Assembly (NCBI RefSeq): GCF_014489075.1
Contig: NZ_JACTGR010000004.1
Coordinates: forward strand, 62,001-126,000
DNA length: 64,000 nucleotides
Direction of reading: 5' to 3'
Source: Sphingomonas sp. JC676
GTDB taxonomy: Bacteria > Pseudomonadota > Alphaproteobacteria > Sphingomonadales > Sphingomonadaceae
A program made the translations under genes and the position numbers. The notes below the pieces were generated by a model. It was not told where the DNA came from. It made no database searches and saw only the letters and a list, made by a program, of their open reading frames with translations. This document shows, piece by piece, positions 26,262 through 34,609 of the stretch; the stretch's first letter is position 1, and each line of letters begins with the position of its first letter.

Positions 26262-27542
26262 TCAGTGCAGCTTCAGGCGACCGGACACCCGGCGATGCAA
26301 CAGTCGCGACAGGGCCAGCAGGAGAGTCCGTCGGATGCCGATGATCGCTCGGTGATGATCAAGGTGCAGCCCCATATAGACCCATCTGGCGATCAGCCCT
26401 TCGATCAGGAAGTTCGGCCCGGCCAGGCCGCCCATCAGCGAGCCGACGCCCTGGCCCTCGCCCAGCGACACCAGCGAGCCGCGATCGCGATAGACATACG
26501 GACCCCGATCCCGCGAGGGATCGGCGAGAACGCGGGCCAGATAGGCTGCCTGCTGCGCCGCTGCCTGGGCACGTGCCGGAACGGGCTTGCCGTCTGGGCC
26601 GGGCGCTTCGGCGCAATCGCCCATGGCGAAGACGCCAGGCGCGGAGGTGCGCAGATGATCGTCGACGACAAACTGGTTTAACCGGCCGATCGTCAGGCCG
26701 AGGGAGCGATTATGCTCCGATGCCTTCACTCCTGCCGCCCAGACGATCAGATCGGAGGGGATCAGGCCCTGGCTGGTGTCGAGCCGGTCAGCATGGACGG
26801 CGACGACATTGGCATCAGTCAGCAAGCGGACGCCCTTGGCCTCGAGAGCGCGGGCGGCCTTCGCGGCAAGCTTTTCGGATAGGCCGCCCAGGATATGCGG
26901 CGCGGCCTCGACCAGCGTCACCTGCAAATCGAAGCGCTGGTCCGGCGCCAGCCCGGCGGAAAGTTCGTCATGGCCCTCGATCAGTTCGCTCGAGAGCTCG
27001 ACGCCGGTCGCGCCAGCGCCGACGATCGCGATGTTCAACGTCCGGTTGTCGGAATAGGCCGCGGCGAGAAAGGCAGCGGTCAGGCGCTCGTTGAACGCCT
27101 CGGCGTCCGCGACGTTTTCCAGCAGATGTGCGTGCTCGGCGGCGCCCGGCGTATCGAACAGGTTGGAGCCGCTGCCTATCGCCAGCACGAGAGTACGAAA
27201 GGGGATCGAGCGGCGGCCGACCAGGACCTGCCCGTCCTTGTCGCGTATGTCGGCAAGCTCGATCGTCTTTGCGTCGAGATCCAGGCCGATCAGATCGCCG
27301 AGCGCGAAGCTGAAATGATTGCGGCGGGCGAGCATCGGATAAGAAAGGCCTTCCTGATGCGCGTCGAGCGAGCCGGCGGCCACTTCGTGCAGGGAGGGCT
27401 TCCAGAGATGAAAGATCGAGCGGTCGATCAGCAGGACACGCCGCTTGCCTTCGCTATGGCCGAAACGACGCCCGAGGCGCGCGGCAAGTTCGAGCCCTCC
27501 AGCTCCGCCGCCGACAATGACGATGTCCGAGTCCGCAGGCAT
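26262..27542 (-). CDS. ndh: type II NADH dehydrogenase (NAD(P)/FAD-dependent oxidoreductase)
   Basis: A single-subunit, non-proton-pumping NADH:quinone oxidoreductase, 426 aa, bound to the cytoplasmic face of the membrane. The FAD site is IVIVGGGAGGLELAARLGRRF at the N-terminus (G-x-G-x-x-G) and the NADH site is NIAIVGAGATGVELSSELIEG (about residues 170-190). FAMGDCAEAPG is the third flavin motif. The C-terminal part, about residues 365-426, has the hydrophobic/amphipathic character of the membrane anchor of Ndh proteins. It is convergent with the Mth938 gene (25-bp gap). The name is by family; some members are respiratory sulfide or other quinone reductases. Confidence 0.88.
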   Translation of the reverse strand: MPADSDIVIVGGGAGGLELAARLGRRFGHSEGKRRVLLIDRSIFHLWKPSLHEVAAGSLDAHQEGLSYPMLARRNHFSFALGDLIGLDLDAKTIELADIRDKDGQVLVGRRSIPFRTLVLAIGSGSNLFDTPGAAEHAHLLENVADAEAFNERLTAAFLAAAYSDNRTLNIAIVGAGATGVELSSELIEGHDELSAGLAPDQRFDLQVTLVEAAPHILGGLSEKLAAKAARALEAKGVRLLTDANVVAVHADRLDTSQGLIPSDLIVWAAGVKASEHNRSLGLTIGRLNQFVVDDHLRTSAPGVFAMGDCAEAPGPDGKPVPARAQAAAQQAAYLARVLADPSRDRGPYVYRDRGSLVSLGEGQGVGSLMGGLAGPNFLIEGLIARWVYMGLHLDHHRAIIGIRRTLLLALSRLLHRRVSGRLKLH

Positions 27543-27674
27543 AGCGTTCTCCCTGGGACGCCATGGCCCGGCATCGCGTCGCCACGGTTCTTAGCGCGAA
27601 ATGGCTTCGGGCATAATCATAGCTGCGCTTGAAAGGCCGGCCGGCCGAACTTTCGTCGTCCGCGCGGTCGCAGG

Positions 27675-28250
27675 CTCGAAACGCAAAAGGGGACCGGCAT
27701 CGCTGCCAGTCCCCATGTCACCGGACTTCAGCTGCCTGATCCCGAAGGATCTCGCGGCCTGGTTTCGGCGGCATGCTCCACTCGCGCCGGCAAGGGCATG
27801 CGAGCTTCGCGTCGGTCACCGAGGCCGGATGATGTTCCTGTCCGAGGACAGGCTATCCTTTCCGGCCTTCGGCGGCCCGCTCCAGACCTGACCCGGGGGG
27901 ACAGTTCTGAAGCCTTGCGGGATACATTTGCCCGGATTTTTCTTCCACCGCCGCATTGCTTGCGCAATGCGAGTGCTTTCCGAAAACTCCATCGGGCGAG
28001 TCTGCCACTTCGATGTCGCTTGCGCGACCTCTCCGCTTTCGCCTCAGCCAGGCGTTCCGACCGCTTCCCGAAATCGCCGCGTCGCTTGCGCGCCGCCTTG
28101 TTTTCGCTGGCATCGAAGGCCTCGCATCCCCCGAACCGTCCTTCTGTGGTTTCCCGAAGGCACCTGCATCTGTTCGATCCGGTGTAAGCTCTTGATCCTG
28201 CTTTGGTTTCCCGCTGCCTGACCGCCTTCTTACAGTTATGATGGTGTCAT
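27675..28250 (-). ncRNA. candidate structured RNA in a gene-free stretch (27543-28321)
   Basis: No convincing gene lies between ndh (start 27542) and the cupin (stop 28322). On the minus strand the stretch carries several small hairpins closed by stable tetraloops: a GCAA loop at 27952-27971 (8-bp stem), a second GCAA loop at 28015-28028 (GTCGC/GCGAC), a poorer third copy at about 28081-28094, a TTCG loop at 27738-27751 (GATCC/GGATC), and CCTGTC-CTCG-GACAGG at 27837-27852 inside an outer pair GGCCGGA/TCCGGCC (27823 with 27861). It ends with a rho-independent terminator at 27687-27712. Both strands hold open frames of 60-172 codons here but with Arg-rich composition and third positions unlike the neighbours. 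I cannot match it to tmRNA, RNase P, 6S or SRP RNA. The limits are approximate. Confidence 0.4.
27687..27712 (-). terminator. rho-independent terminator, minus strand
   Basis: Read on the minus strand, GGGGACTGGCA-GCGA-TGCCGGTCCCC (11-bp stem, one G-T, GNRA loop) is followed by TTTTGCG. No gene on that strand ends just before it, which is the main reason to suspect a transcribed RNA upstream (27.7-28.25 kb). Confidence 0.75.
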
Positions 28251-28321
28251 CGAACCCGAGTCGCGCAAAGCACGAAATAGGGCGTCGGGCCTGTTGATAA
28301 CGTGGATAACGGGGACAACGC

Positions 28322-28753
28322 CTATCGCGCGCCAGGCCACCAGCCCGGCGGGGCGAGTTCGAATCGGGCAAATTCGAAGCCCGGTACGACGATACAGCTC
28401 ACCAGCGCCCAGCCGATGTTCGCCTCTGTCGATTGCCAGCGACTCGCCGGCACCAAGCACTGGGGCGAATAGCCGGCGAGCACGTCGCCGCCAAGCCGAA
28501 AACTACGGATTTCCGCCGAATTTTCGTCTGCGATCATCACGTCGAGCGGGGCGCCGGCATGCCAGAGCCAAAGCTCATCGGCATCGACGCGGTGCCAGTG
28601 CGAGCGCTGGCCAGCCTCGAGCAGGAAGTGGATCGCGGTGCCGCCGGCGCGCTGGCCCGGCGCTGCGTCGGCGCGCCAGGTCTCGCGATACCATCCGCCC
28701 TCGGGATGCGGCGCCAGACCGAGCGCCTCGATGATCGCCTTGGAGTCTTCCAT
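28322..28753 (-). CDS. cupin-fold protein of the DUF985 family
   Basis: A 143-aa single cupin domain. The family landmarks are GLAPHPEGGWYRETW near the start, AIHFLLEAGQRSHWHRVDADELW in the middle (HFLLEAGQRSHWHRVDADE), where the histidines would bind a metal, and LVPASRWQSTE. Structures of DUF985 members resemble sugar-binding or isomerase cupins, but no reaction is established. The ATG at 28753 is chosen because GGGAG lies about 6 nt before it and because the family starts here; an ATG at 28795 adds 14 residues. Confidence 0.85.
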   Translation of the reverse strand: MEDSKAIIEALGLAPHPEGGWYRETWRADAAPGQRAGGTAIHFLLEAGQRSHWHRVDADELWLWHAGAPLDVMIADENSAEIRSFRLGGDVLAGYSPQCLVPASRWQSTEANIGWALVSCIVVPGFEFARFELAPPGWWPGAR

Positions 28754-28867
28754 CCCTCTCTCCCGAACCTGAACGGCGCGTAGTGTGTGGTTCATGCAAC
28801 CTGCTCTATCGACGGGACGTTACGGTGCCGGTAGCAATTCAATGAAGTAAAAAATGGGAGTGAAAAC

Positions 28868-29221
28868 ATGCGTAAACTGATGCTCGCGCTCGGCGCGATG
28901 TCGCTGGCGGCCCCCGCCGCCATGGTCCTGCCGACCACGACGGCCCAGGCCAAGTCCTATGAATTCAAGGCGGACCAGCACCGCGGCTATCACAAGAAGC
29001 GTTACGCGTATCGTGAGTGGCGCGGTCGTGACGGCCGCACCTATTGCCGCAAGCCCGATGGCACCACCGGCCTGCTGGTCGGCGCAGTCGGCGGCGCGCT
29101 GCTCGGCCGCACGATCGATACTCGCGGTGACCGCACCGCGGGCACCGTGCTCGGCGGCGTCGCCGGCGCGCTCGCGGGCCGCGAGATTGATCGCAGCAGC
29201 AGCAATCGTCGCTGCCGCTAA
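28868..29221 (+). CDS. exported protein with glycine-zipper 2TM domain
   Basis: A 117-aa protein with a signal peptide ending near AQA (about residue 28). A basic middle (HRGYHKKRYAYREWRGRDG) is followed by GRTYCRKPDGTTGLLVGAVGGALLG, the entry to a glycine-zipper helix pair of about 40 residues, ending RSSSNRRCR. Such domains insert in membranes and occur in envelope-stress proteins; the role is unknown. The 34140 gene is a paralog. The two cysteines flank the zipper and might be joined. AGTGAAAAC precedes the ATG. Confidence 0.78.
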   Translation: MRKLMLALGAMSLAAPAAMVLPTTTAQAKSYEFKADQHRGYHKKRYAYREWRGRDGRTYCRKPDGTTGLLVGAVGGALLGRTIDTRGDRTAGTVLGGVAGALAGREIDRSSSNRRCR

Positions 29222-29278
29222 CGCCTGTCGGGTCAAGGCACGCGGAGCATTAACCAGCGCGCGCTATAAGCGCCCGCG

Positions 29279-30463
29279 ATGCTTCGCGTGCTGATCCTCT
29301 CGACGCTGTTTCCCGACGCGTCGCGCCCCAATTTCGGCATCTTCGTCGAACGCCAGACGCTGTCACTGGCGACGCGCGACGATGTTGAGCTGCGCATTGT
29401 CGCACCGCTGGGCGTGCCGCCCTGGCCGCTGAGCGCGCATCCCCGTTATGCTGCGCTGAACGCGCTTCCCGACCATGAGCAGTGGAAGGGGGTGCGGGTC
29501 GACCGGCCCAAATTCCTCAATCTTCCCGGCACCGGCGGGCGCTTCCACGGCGCGATGCTGGCGCGGGCGCTGACGCCGCTACTCGAGCGCATCCGGCGCG
29601 ATTTCCCGTTCGACGTGATCAGCGCCGAATTCTTCTTTCCCGATGGCGTCGCCGCGGTCGCGCTCGGGCGGCGCTTTGGCGTGCCGGTGTCGATCAAGGC
29701 GCGGGGATCGGACATCCACCAATGGACCAGGAAGCCCGGCATCGCCCGCCAGATCGTCGCGGCGGGGCAAGCGGCGGACGGTCTGCTCTCGGTCTCGCTG
29801 CCGCTGCGCGACGACATGATCGCGCTGGGCATGCCCGGCGAACGGATCGAATGCATCGTCACCGGCGTCGACCTAGCGCGCTTCGCGCCGCGCGACCGGG
29901 CAGAGGCCAAGGCGGCGCTTGGCGTCTCGGGGCCGCTGGTCCTGTCGGTCGGCGCGCTGATCCCGCTCAAGGGGCATGACATCGTCATCGACGCAGTGGC
30001 GAAGATGCCGGAAGTCCATCTGTGGATTGCTGGGGAGGGCCCGGAGCGTGCACACCTCACCGCGCAGATCGCGGCCCTGGGACTCGGAGACCGCGTCCGG
30101 CTGCTGGGCCCGGTGCCGCATGACGATGTGCCGAAGATGCTCGCCGCCGCCGACGCGATGGCGCTGGCGTCCTCATCCGAAGGGTTGGCCAATGCCTGGC
30201 TAGAAGCGCTGGCGAGCGGAACGCCGGTGGTGATCCCCGATATCGGCGGCGCGCGCCAGGTAGTGACCAGCCAAGCGGCTGGCCGCATTATCCCGCGCAC
30301 GCCCGAGGCATTCCGCAATGCAATCGGTGCGCTTCTTGCCGATCCGCCCGCGCCGACGGACGTCCGGACCGCGGCCGAGCCCTTCACCTGGGCTGCCAAC
30401 AGCATGCGACTGCACGGTTTCCTCCAGCGGCTGGTGTCCGCGCGCGAAGATACACCGGCGTAA
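29279..30463 (+). CDS. GT4-family glycosyltransferase
   Basis: A retaining glycosyltransferase with the GT-B fold, 394 aa, that probably transfers a sugar from an NDP-sugar to a glycan, lipid or polysaccharide. The N-terminal half begins VLILSTLFPDASRPNFGIFVERQ, a common GT4 start; the C-terminal donor domain has LSVGALIPLKGHDIVIDAV, LWIAGEGPER, and the catalytic-type SSSEGLANAWLEALASGTPVV, with the paired glutamates of the E-x7-E motif. No other glycan genes lie near, so the product is not clear. Not part of a visible operon. Confidence 0.88.
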   Translation: MLRVLILSTLFPDASRPNFGIFVERQTLSLATRDDVELRIVAPLGVPPWPLSAHPRYAALNALPDHEQWKGVRVDRPKFLNLPGTGGRFHGAMLARALTPLLERIRRDFPFDVISAEFFFPDGVAAVALGRRFGVPVSIKARGSDIHQWTRKPGIARQIVAAGQAADGLLSVSLPLRDDMIALGMPGERIECIVTGVDLARFAPRDRAEAKAALGVSGPLVLSVGALIPLKGHDIVIDAVAKMPEVHLWIAGEGPERAHLTAQIAALGLGDRVRLLGPVPHDDVPKMLAAADAMALASSSEGLANAWLEALASGTPVVIPDIGGARQVVTSQAAGRIIPRTPEAFRNAIGALLADPPAPTDVRTAAEPFTWAANSMRLHGFLQRLVSAREDTPA

Positions 30464-30522
30464 CAATGGAACGCTGTGTCCCTTCCACCCGTTCGGTCTT
30501 GGGGTGGCGCAGGAGATTGAGC

Positions 30523-30699
30523 ATGACGAGCCGGAAAACCGACAAGGACGAGTCGATCATCGGCCGCGGCGCCGATGCCGCGTCCGGCCGCACCGGCACG
30601 AGGCGCCCGACAGATCGGGACAATATTCGCGAAAGGCTCGAGAGCGGCGAACTGGTAATCGAATTCGAAAGCGAAGAGCCCGAAGAGACCCTACATTAA
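30523..30699 (+). CDS. small hypothetical protein
   Basis: A 58-aa, charged, probably disordered protein: MTSRKTDKDES at the start and ESGELVIEFESEEPEE at the end, giving a basic first half and acidic tail. CAGGAG stands 6 nt before the ATG, which decides this start against an earlier in-frame ATG at 30466. I recognise no family; similar acidic-tailed peptides are common in the group. Confidence 0.55.
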   Translation: MTSRKTDKDESIIGRGADAASGRTGTRRPTDRDNIRERLESGELVIEFESEEPEETLH

Positions 30700-30784
30700 G
30701 GCCTTGCGCCCATCTTCGCATCACGCGTTGACAGGAGGGGTGATCCTCCATGACACTGGCGTGACAAAGTGTGGAGAAAATCAA

Positions 30785-31303
30785 ATGGCCGGCAAGAAAG
30801 AAAAGAAGGACGGCGCGGAGGGATCGCTGCTTCCGAAAAGCATCGCGGGCATTAAGCTGCCAAAGGAAGTGCGGCGCAAGCTGAGCGACCTGGCCAAGCA
30901 TCCGATAGTCGCCGATCTGCTCGCCGCGGGTCTGGTCGCGCTGGCCGCCAAGCTCAAGAACGAACCCGAAGCGAAGCCCGCGGCCGCCAAGGCGGACGAC
31001 AAGCCCAGCGTGGCGGTGAAGTCTGCCCCTGATGGTGCGGCTGCTGCTGCCAAGCCTGTGGTAAAGCGCGTACGCAAGCCGGCTGCCGCCGCGGCAACCG
31101 GCAAGCCTGTTGCGACAAAGTCGACCGTTGCCGCCAAGCCCTTAGTGAAGCGCAAGCCGGCCGCTACGGCTAAGCCCGCCGCCGCGGCCAAGCCAGCCGC
31201 TGCGGCAAAGCCTGCAACCGCCGTGAAGCCCGCGGCGAAGCGCAAGCCTACCGCCGCGACCGCAAAGCCGCGCGCACCACGAGCCCCCAAGACGAGCGCC
31301 TGA
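30785..31303 (+). CDS. basic protein with histone-H1-like Ala/Lys/Pro tail
   Basis: A 172-aa protein in two parts. The first 60 residues are ordered: LPKSIAGIKLPKEVRRKLSDLAKHP and a hydrophobic helix VADLLAAGLVALAAKL. The remaining residues are made of Ala, Lys and Pro in repeated forms such as KPAAAAKPAAAAKPA and KRKPTA, resembling bacterial histone H1-like or AlgP-type tails that bind nucleic acid. The tail is repetitive at the DNA level, so length may vary between strains. The N-terminus might place it at the membrane or on a partner; neither is shown. Confidence 0.72.
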   Translation: MAGKKEKKDGAEGSLLPKSIAGIKLPKEVRRKLSDLAKHPIVADLLAAGLVALAAKLKNEPEAKPAAAKADDKPSVAVKSAPDGAAAAAKPVVKRVRKPAAAAATGKPVATKSTVAAKPLVKRKPAATAKPAAAAKPAAAAKPATAVKPAAKRKPTAATAKPRAPRAPKTSA

Positions 31304-31345
31304 TCCTCTGCTAGCCTGCGCCCCGGCGGCATCGAGGGGGAAAAG

Positions 31346-31978
31346 ATGGAAAGCACGCACGCGCCGGAAGCGCATGGGCCGGGGCACGCGCTTGAGCGGC
31401 TGATCTTCTTTTCCGACGCCGTGTTCGCGATTGCGATCACGCTGTTGATCATCGAGATCCACGTGCCGGAGGTCCACCAGCCGGCCAGCGACTTGGACTA
31501 TCTTTCGGCGCTGGCGCGGCTGACGCCCGATTTCGTCAGCTTCTTCATTTCCTTCTTTGTGATCGGCGCCTTCTGGGCGGGCCATCACCGCGCCTTCGAT
31601 TGCGCGCGGCACTGGTCGCCCAGGCTGATCATGCCCAACCTCTTCATGTTGAGCGCTATCGCGGCGATGCCGTTCTTTACGGCCTTCTCGTCCGAATATT
31701 ACGGGCAGCGCGTGCCGGTTGCCTTCTATACCGGCTGGATGACGGTGATCGCTGTGCTCAACATCTGGGTGCAGCGCATCGCTACCGCGCCGCCGGTGGT
31801 AGGCGAGAGGATAAGTTCGCAGCACCGCGGCATGATCCGTCAGCGCGGGCTGGCGGTGCTGCTTGGCGCGGGCAGTGCGTTCGTGGTCAGCCTGATCCAG
31901 CCCTTTGCGGGCCAGATGGCGCTGGCGACGATCCCGCTGTGGCGGCTGGCGCTCAACAGGATCGCGCCGCCACGTTGA
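31346..31978 (+). CDS. TMEM175-family potassium channel (DUF1211)
   Basis: A membrane protein of 210 aa with about six hydrophobic segments. The diagnostic FSDAVFAIAITLLIIEI near the N-terminus is the TM1 filter motif of TMEM175 (consensus R-x-x-x-F-S-D-x), with ERLIFFSD preceding it. Bacterial members form tetramers and are leaky K+ channels. HHRAFDCARHW and LFMLSAIAAMPFFTAF follow in the expected places. It stands alone. Confidence 0.9.
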   Translation: MESTHAPEAHGPGHALERLIFFSDAVFAIAITLLIIEIHVPEVHQPASDLDYLSALARLTPDFVSFFISFFVIGAFWAGHHRAFDCARHWSPRLIMPNLFMLSAIAAMPFFTAFSSEYYGQRVPVAFYTGWMTVIAVLNIWVQRIATAPPVVGERISSQHRGMIRQRGLAVLLGAGSAFVVSLIQPFAGQMALATIPLWRLALNRIAPPR

Positions 31979-31979
31979 T

Positions 31980-33098
31980 CTAATGCGCGTGCCTGGCGCG
32001 CCACGCCTTGGCCTGACTGGCGGCGAGCGCGACCAGGTCGCCCTGCGCCAGGTTCATGTCGATCAAGTGCAGGCCCCATTGCTTGAGCACGACATCGCCG
32101 ATCTTCACGTCGCCGCCGATCTGATCGGCGCGCGGATCGGCCGGATCGGCGTTCACGGTGACCGCGAAATAGTTGAACCCGTTCGCATTGACGCACTGCG
32201 CGGAGAGCAGCCCGGGCGGGCGCACGAACGGCGTGGTGACGGGGGCGGTGTCGGCGGTCCAGCGCGGCGCATCGCCGCCGCCCAGGATCGTACCGGCCGC
32301 GGCGAGATAGGGCGCGGTCACGGCCTTGCCGCCGCCGAGCGCGGCCGGATTGGTGCATCCGGCCTCGACGCCGGGCCGGTCGCCCTTGCCGAAGCGCGTG
32401 TCGGGTGGTGGCGGCGAATCTGCGCGGAAGCTGGCATAGGTGACCACGCAGCCGGTCTGTTGGGCGCTGCGGCAGAGCGGTGTCGACTGGAACACACCGC
32501 CCACATCCTTGCCGATCGGCACGGGCACGCTGCTGCCAATCAGCATCGCCGAGATCAGGCGATCGGCAACGGGCTTGCCGTCGATCTCGCGGCCGACGAG
32601 CTGGGTGAGGATCAACGAACCCTGGCTATGCCCGATCAGCACGACGCCGCGGCCGTGATTGTCGTGCGCCAGATAATCGTCCCACGCAGCCTTCACGTCG
32701 ACATAGGCCAGGTCGCGGTCGATCGCGGGCGCCTGGCCGCTCATCAGCTGGCGGAGTGCGGTGAGCGTCACCTGACGGTAGATCGGCGCGAAGACGCGAC
32801 ACTGCGAGGCGAAGCGCTCGGCTTGGAACTTGACGACGCTGCGCTCCTCGGGTCCGGCGATCATATCGCTGTTTGGGGTCTGGTCGAGCGAGATGGTGGG
32901 ATAGACGTAGAAACAGTCAAACTTGGGATTCTTGGCCCGCACGAACTTCTCGACGGTCCGCGTGCCGTTGGCGGCGATCACCGTGGTGGTAAGTTCCTGC
33001 GTGCAGGCATCCTCGCGATCGGGTCGGCAGAGCCAATTGGCTTGGTCGCGATAGTCCGGCGAAGTCGTGGCGAGCGTGAGCGCAACAAGAGCGAGCAT
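31980..33098 (-). CDS. secreted alpha/beta hydrolase of the DUF3089 family
   Basis: A 372-aa exported hydrolase. The signal is short (MLALVALTLATTS). DUF3089 features seen are FYVYPTISLDQTPNSD near the start and the nucleophile GHSQGSLILTQLVG, followed by QTGCVVTYASFR. Several cysteines (CRPDREDACTQE) suggest disulphides. Members are predicted esterases or lipases, without a known substrate. It is divergent from the iron-permease-like gene at 33160 and convergent with TMEM175 (1-bp gap). Confidence 0.85.
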   Translation of the reverse strand: MLALVALTLATTSPDYRDQANWLCRPDREDACTQELTTTVIAANGTRTVEKFVRAKNPKFDCFYVYPTISLDQTPNSDMIAGPEERSVVKFQAERFASQCRVFAPIYRQVTLTALRQLMSGQAPAIDRDLAYVDVKAAWDDYLAHDNHGRGVVLIGHSQGSLILTQLVGREIDGKPVADRLISAMLIGSSVPVPIGKDVGGVFQSTPLCRSAQQTGCVVTYASFRADSPPPPDTRFGKGDRPGVEAGCTNPAALGGGKAVTAPYLAAAGTILGGGDAPRWTADTAPVTTPFVRPPGLLSAQCVNANGFNYFAVTVNADPADPRADQIGGDVKIGDVVLKQWGLHLIDMNLAQGDLVALAASQAKAWRARHAH

Positions 33099-33159
33099 GG
33101 TCCATCTCCTTATATGCTACCCTAACGAGCAAACCGTTCGGCAAAAGGGGAGATTGGGG

Positions 33160-33561
33160 ATGGGACGTCTGTTCGAACGTCTAGCGCAGGCGGTCGCCGG
33201 TTGGGCGGGCAGGCCACCGGCTTTCGCCATCGCGTTTCTGATCATTGTCCTGTGGGGGCTCAGTGGCCCGATCTTCAAATGGTCCGATACCTGGCAGCTG
33301 GTCATCAACACCGGCACGACGATCGTGACCTTCCTGATGGTGTTCCTGATCCAGAACGCTCAAAACCGCGACGCGGCGGCGATCCAGGCAAAGCTCGACG
33401 AGGTGATCCGTTCGATCGACCTTGCCCGCAACGAGTTCATCGGCATCGAGCATCTCGGCGAGATGGAGCTGGTCGGGATTCGGAACCAGCTTGAAAGGGA
33501 TTGCGGTCGGGACGATCCTGGCCGACACGAAGCTGTCGCGCGGCTCATCGGCCGGCGCTAG
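33160..33561 (+). CDS. low-affinity iron permease family small membrane protein
   Basis: A 133-aa protein with two hydrophobic segments: AFAIAFLIIVLWGLSGPIF and INTGTTIVTFLMVFLIQNAQNRD. The latter, with NAQNRDAAAIQAKLDEVI, is the hallmark of the Fet4-like family PF04120; the bacterial members are too small to be whole carriers, and their function is open. The ATG at 33160 is chosen since AGGGGAGATTGGGG precedes it; the frame extends upstream without coding character. A hairpin follows at 33561-33586. Confidence 0.85.
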   Translation: MGRLFERLAQAVAGWAGRPPAFAIAFLIIVLWGLSGPIFKWSDTWQLVINTGTTIVTFLMVFLIQNAQNRDAAAIQAKLDEVIRSIDLARNEFIGIEHLGEMELVGIRNQLERDCGRDDPGRHEAVARLIGRR

Positions 33562-33586
33562 CGGGGGCCATCTGTACGGCCCCCGC
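33561..33586. terminator. hairpin between convergent genes
   Basis: GCGGGGGCC and GGCCCCCGC (9-bp perfect stem, 8-nt loop) begin at the last base of the iron-permease-like gene and end 10 bp before the osmC stop. No T-run; probably a two-way terminator aided by Rho. Confidence 0.55.
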
Positions 33587-33595
33587 CGCGATCGT

Positions 33596-34024
33596 TCAGG
33601 CGAGCTCGAAGGTCAGCGTGATCTCGGCCTTGAGCAGCTTGGAGACCGGGCAGTTGGCCTCGGCGCCCTTGGCCAGTGCTTCGAACTGTTCCTCGGAGAT
33701 GCCAGGGACATTGGCCTTGAGCGTGAGATCCGAGCGGGTGATGCTGAAGCCGCCCTCGCCATCGGAATCCAGCTTTACCGCAGCCGTGGTCTCGAGGCTG
33801 CCCTCGTTGAAGCCGGCGCGGGCGAGCGCGAAGCTCAGCGCCATGGTGAAGCAGCCGGCATGTGCAGCGGCGACTAGTTCCTCGGGGTTGGTGCCCTTCT
33901 CGTCCCCGAAGCGGGTGTTGAAGCTGTAGGGCGTCGCGTCTAGCACGCCGGAGGCTGAGCTGATCTGGCCTTTGCCTTCCTTGCCGAAGCCTTCGTAGCG
34001 GGCGGTTGCGGTGCGCGTGGTCAT
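33596..34024 (-). CDS. osmC: OsmC/Ohr-family peroxiredoxin
   Basis: A thiol-dependent peroxidase that reduces organic hydroperoxides, 142 aa. The two catalytic cysteines are C58 in HAGCFTMAL and C125 in ANCPVSKLL, both placed as in OsmC. The N-terminal GTNPEELVAAAHAGC block is a family trademark. OsmC is a cytosolic stress protein, commonly induced at high osmolarity or in stationary phase; no promoter was analysed. Divergent gene neighbours are absent. Confidence 0.93.
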   Translation of the reverse strand: MTTRTATARYEGFGKEGKGQISSASGVLDATPYSFNTRFGDEKGTNPEELVAAAHAGCFTMALSFALARAGFNEGSLETTAAVKLDSDGEGGFSITRSDLTLKANVPGISEEQFEALAKGAEANCPVSKLLKAEITLTFELA

Positions 34025-34103
34025 CGGCTTGCTCCTCCGGGGGTTGAGCGCCCGCGTCTAGCGCAGCCTGGCGGTGCCGCGAAGTCATACCATCGGGTAG
34101 CTG

Positions 34104-34133
34104 GCGCGGCGGCGGAACGCTCCGCCGCCGCGC
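34104..34133. terminator. strong hairpin after the glycine-zipper lipoprotein gene
   Basis: A perfect 13-bp stem (GCGCGGCGGCGGA and its complement, loop ACGC) lies 6 bp beyond the stop at 34140, in the direction of that gene. No T-run follows, so it is a candidate for Rho-aided termination or 3' protection. Confidence 0.55.
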
Positions 34134-34139
34134 TCCAGG

Positions 34140-34550
34140 TCAGCGGCAGCGGGCCTCGTTCTTCTCCACCGATGAACCGACCGCAGCACCGGCCGCGGCA
34201 CCGAGCAGGGTGCCGAGCGTCTCGGATCCACCCGGGGCGATCAGATTGCCGAGCAGGCCGCCTGCGACGCCGCCGACGATCAGCCCGGTCGTGCCGTCCG
34301 AACGGCGGCAATAATAGCGGCCGTCCTGGCCGCGATAGACCCGGTCGTTGCGGGCCAGGCGCCGTTCGCGATAGCGGCGTCCATCCTCGCGATAATAACG
34401 GTCGGCATAATAGCCGCCATAGGACGGATCTGGCCGGTTATAGTCATACTGGCGATAGCCCGAATAGCTGGCCGATTCCGTGCCGTAAGTGTCGGTGCAA
34501 CCCGAGACGAGGCTTGCCACGGCGACGAGGCCGACTGCGAAAAGGCGCAT
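34140..34550 (-). CDS. glycine-zipper 2TM lipoprotein
   Basis: A 136-aa predicted lipoprotein: lipobox VSGC, cysteine at 18. A Tyr/Arg-rich middle (YNRPDPSYGGYYADRYY) leads to GRYYCRRSDGTTGLIVGGVAGGLLG and a glycine-zipper helix pair, ending SSVEKNEARCR. It is a paralog of the 28868 gene: both share G-R-x-Y-C-R-[KR]-x-D-G-T-T-G-L-[LI]-V-G. Here a lipid anchor replaces a cleaved signal. Likely outer-membrane envelope protein of the SlyB/Rcs-like class; function unknown. Confidence 0.8.
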   Translation of the reverse strand: MRLFAVGLVAVASLVSGCTDTYGTESASYSGYRQYDYNRPDPSYGGYYADRYYREDGRRYRERRLARNDRVYRGQDGRYYCRRSDGTTGLIVGGVAGGLLGNLIAPGGSETLGTLLGAAAGAAVGSSVEKNEARCR

Positions 34551-34609
34551 TCTTCTCTCCCATTCCCTGTTGATTACGGAGCAATGCTTGGGAACGGAGA
34601 AAGGTTGCT

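Noticed and set aside
27853..28371. Open frames of 60-172 codons on both strands between ndh and the cupin gene
   Set aside because: Codon third positions and Arg/Ser-rich composition are unlike genes here and the DNA folds into hairpins; an RNA is more likely, though not proven.
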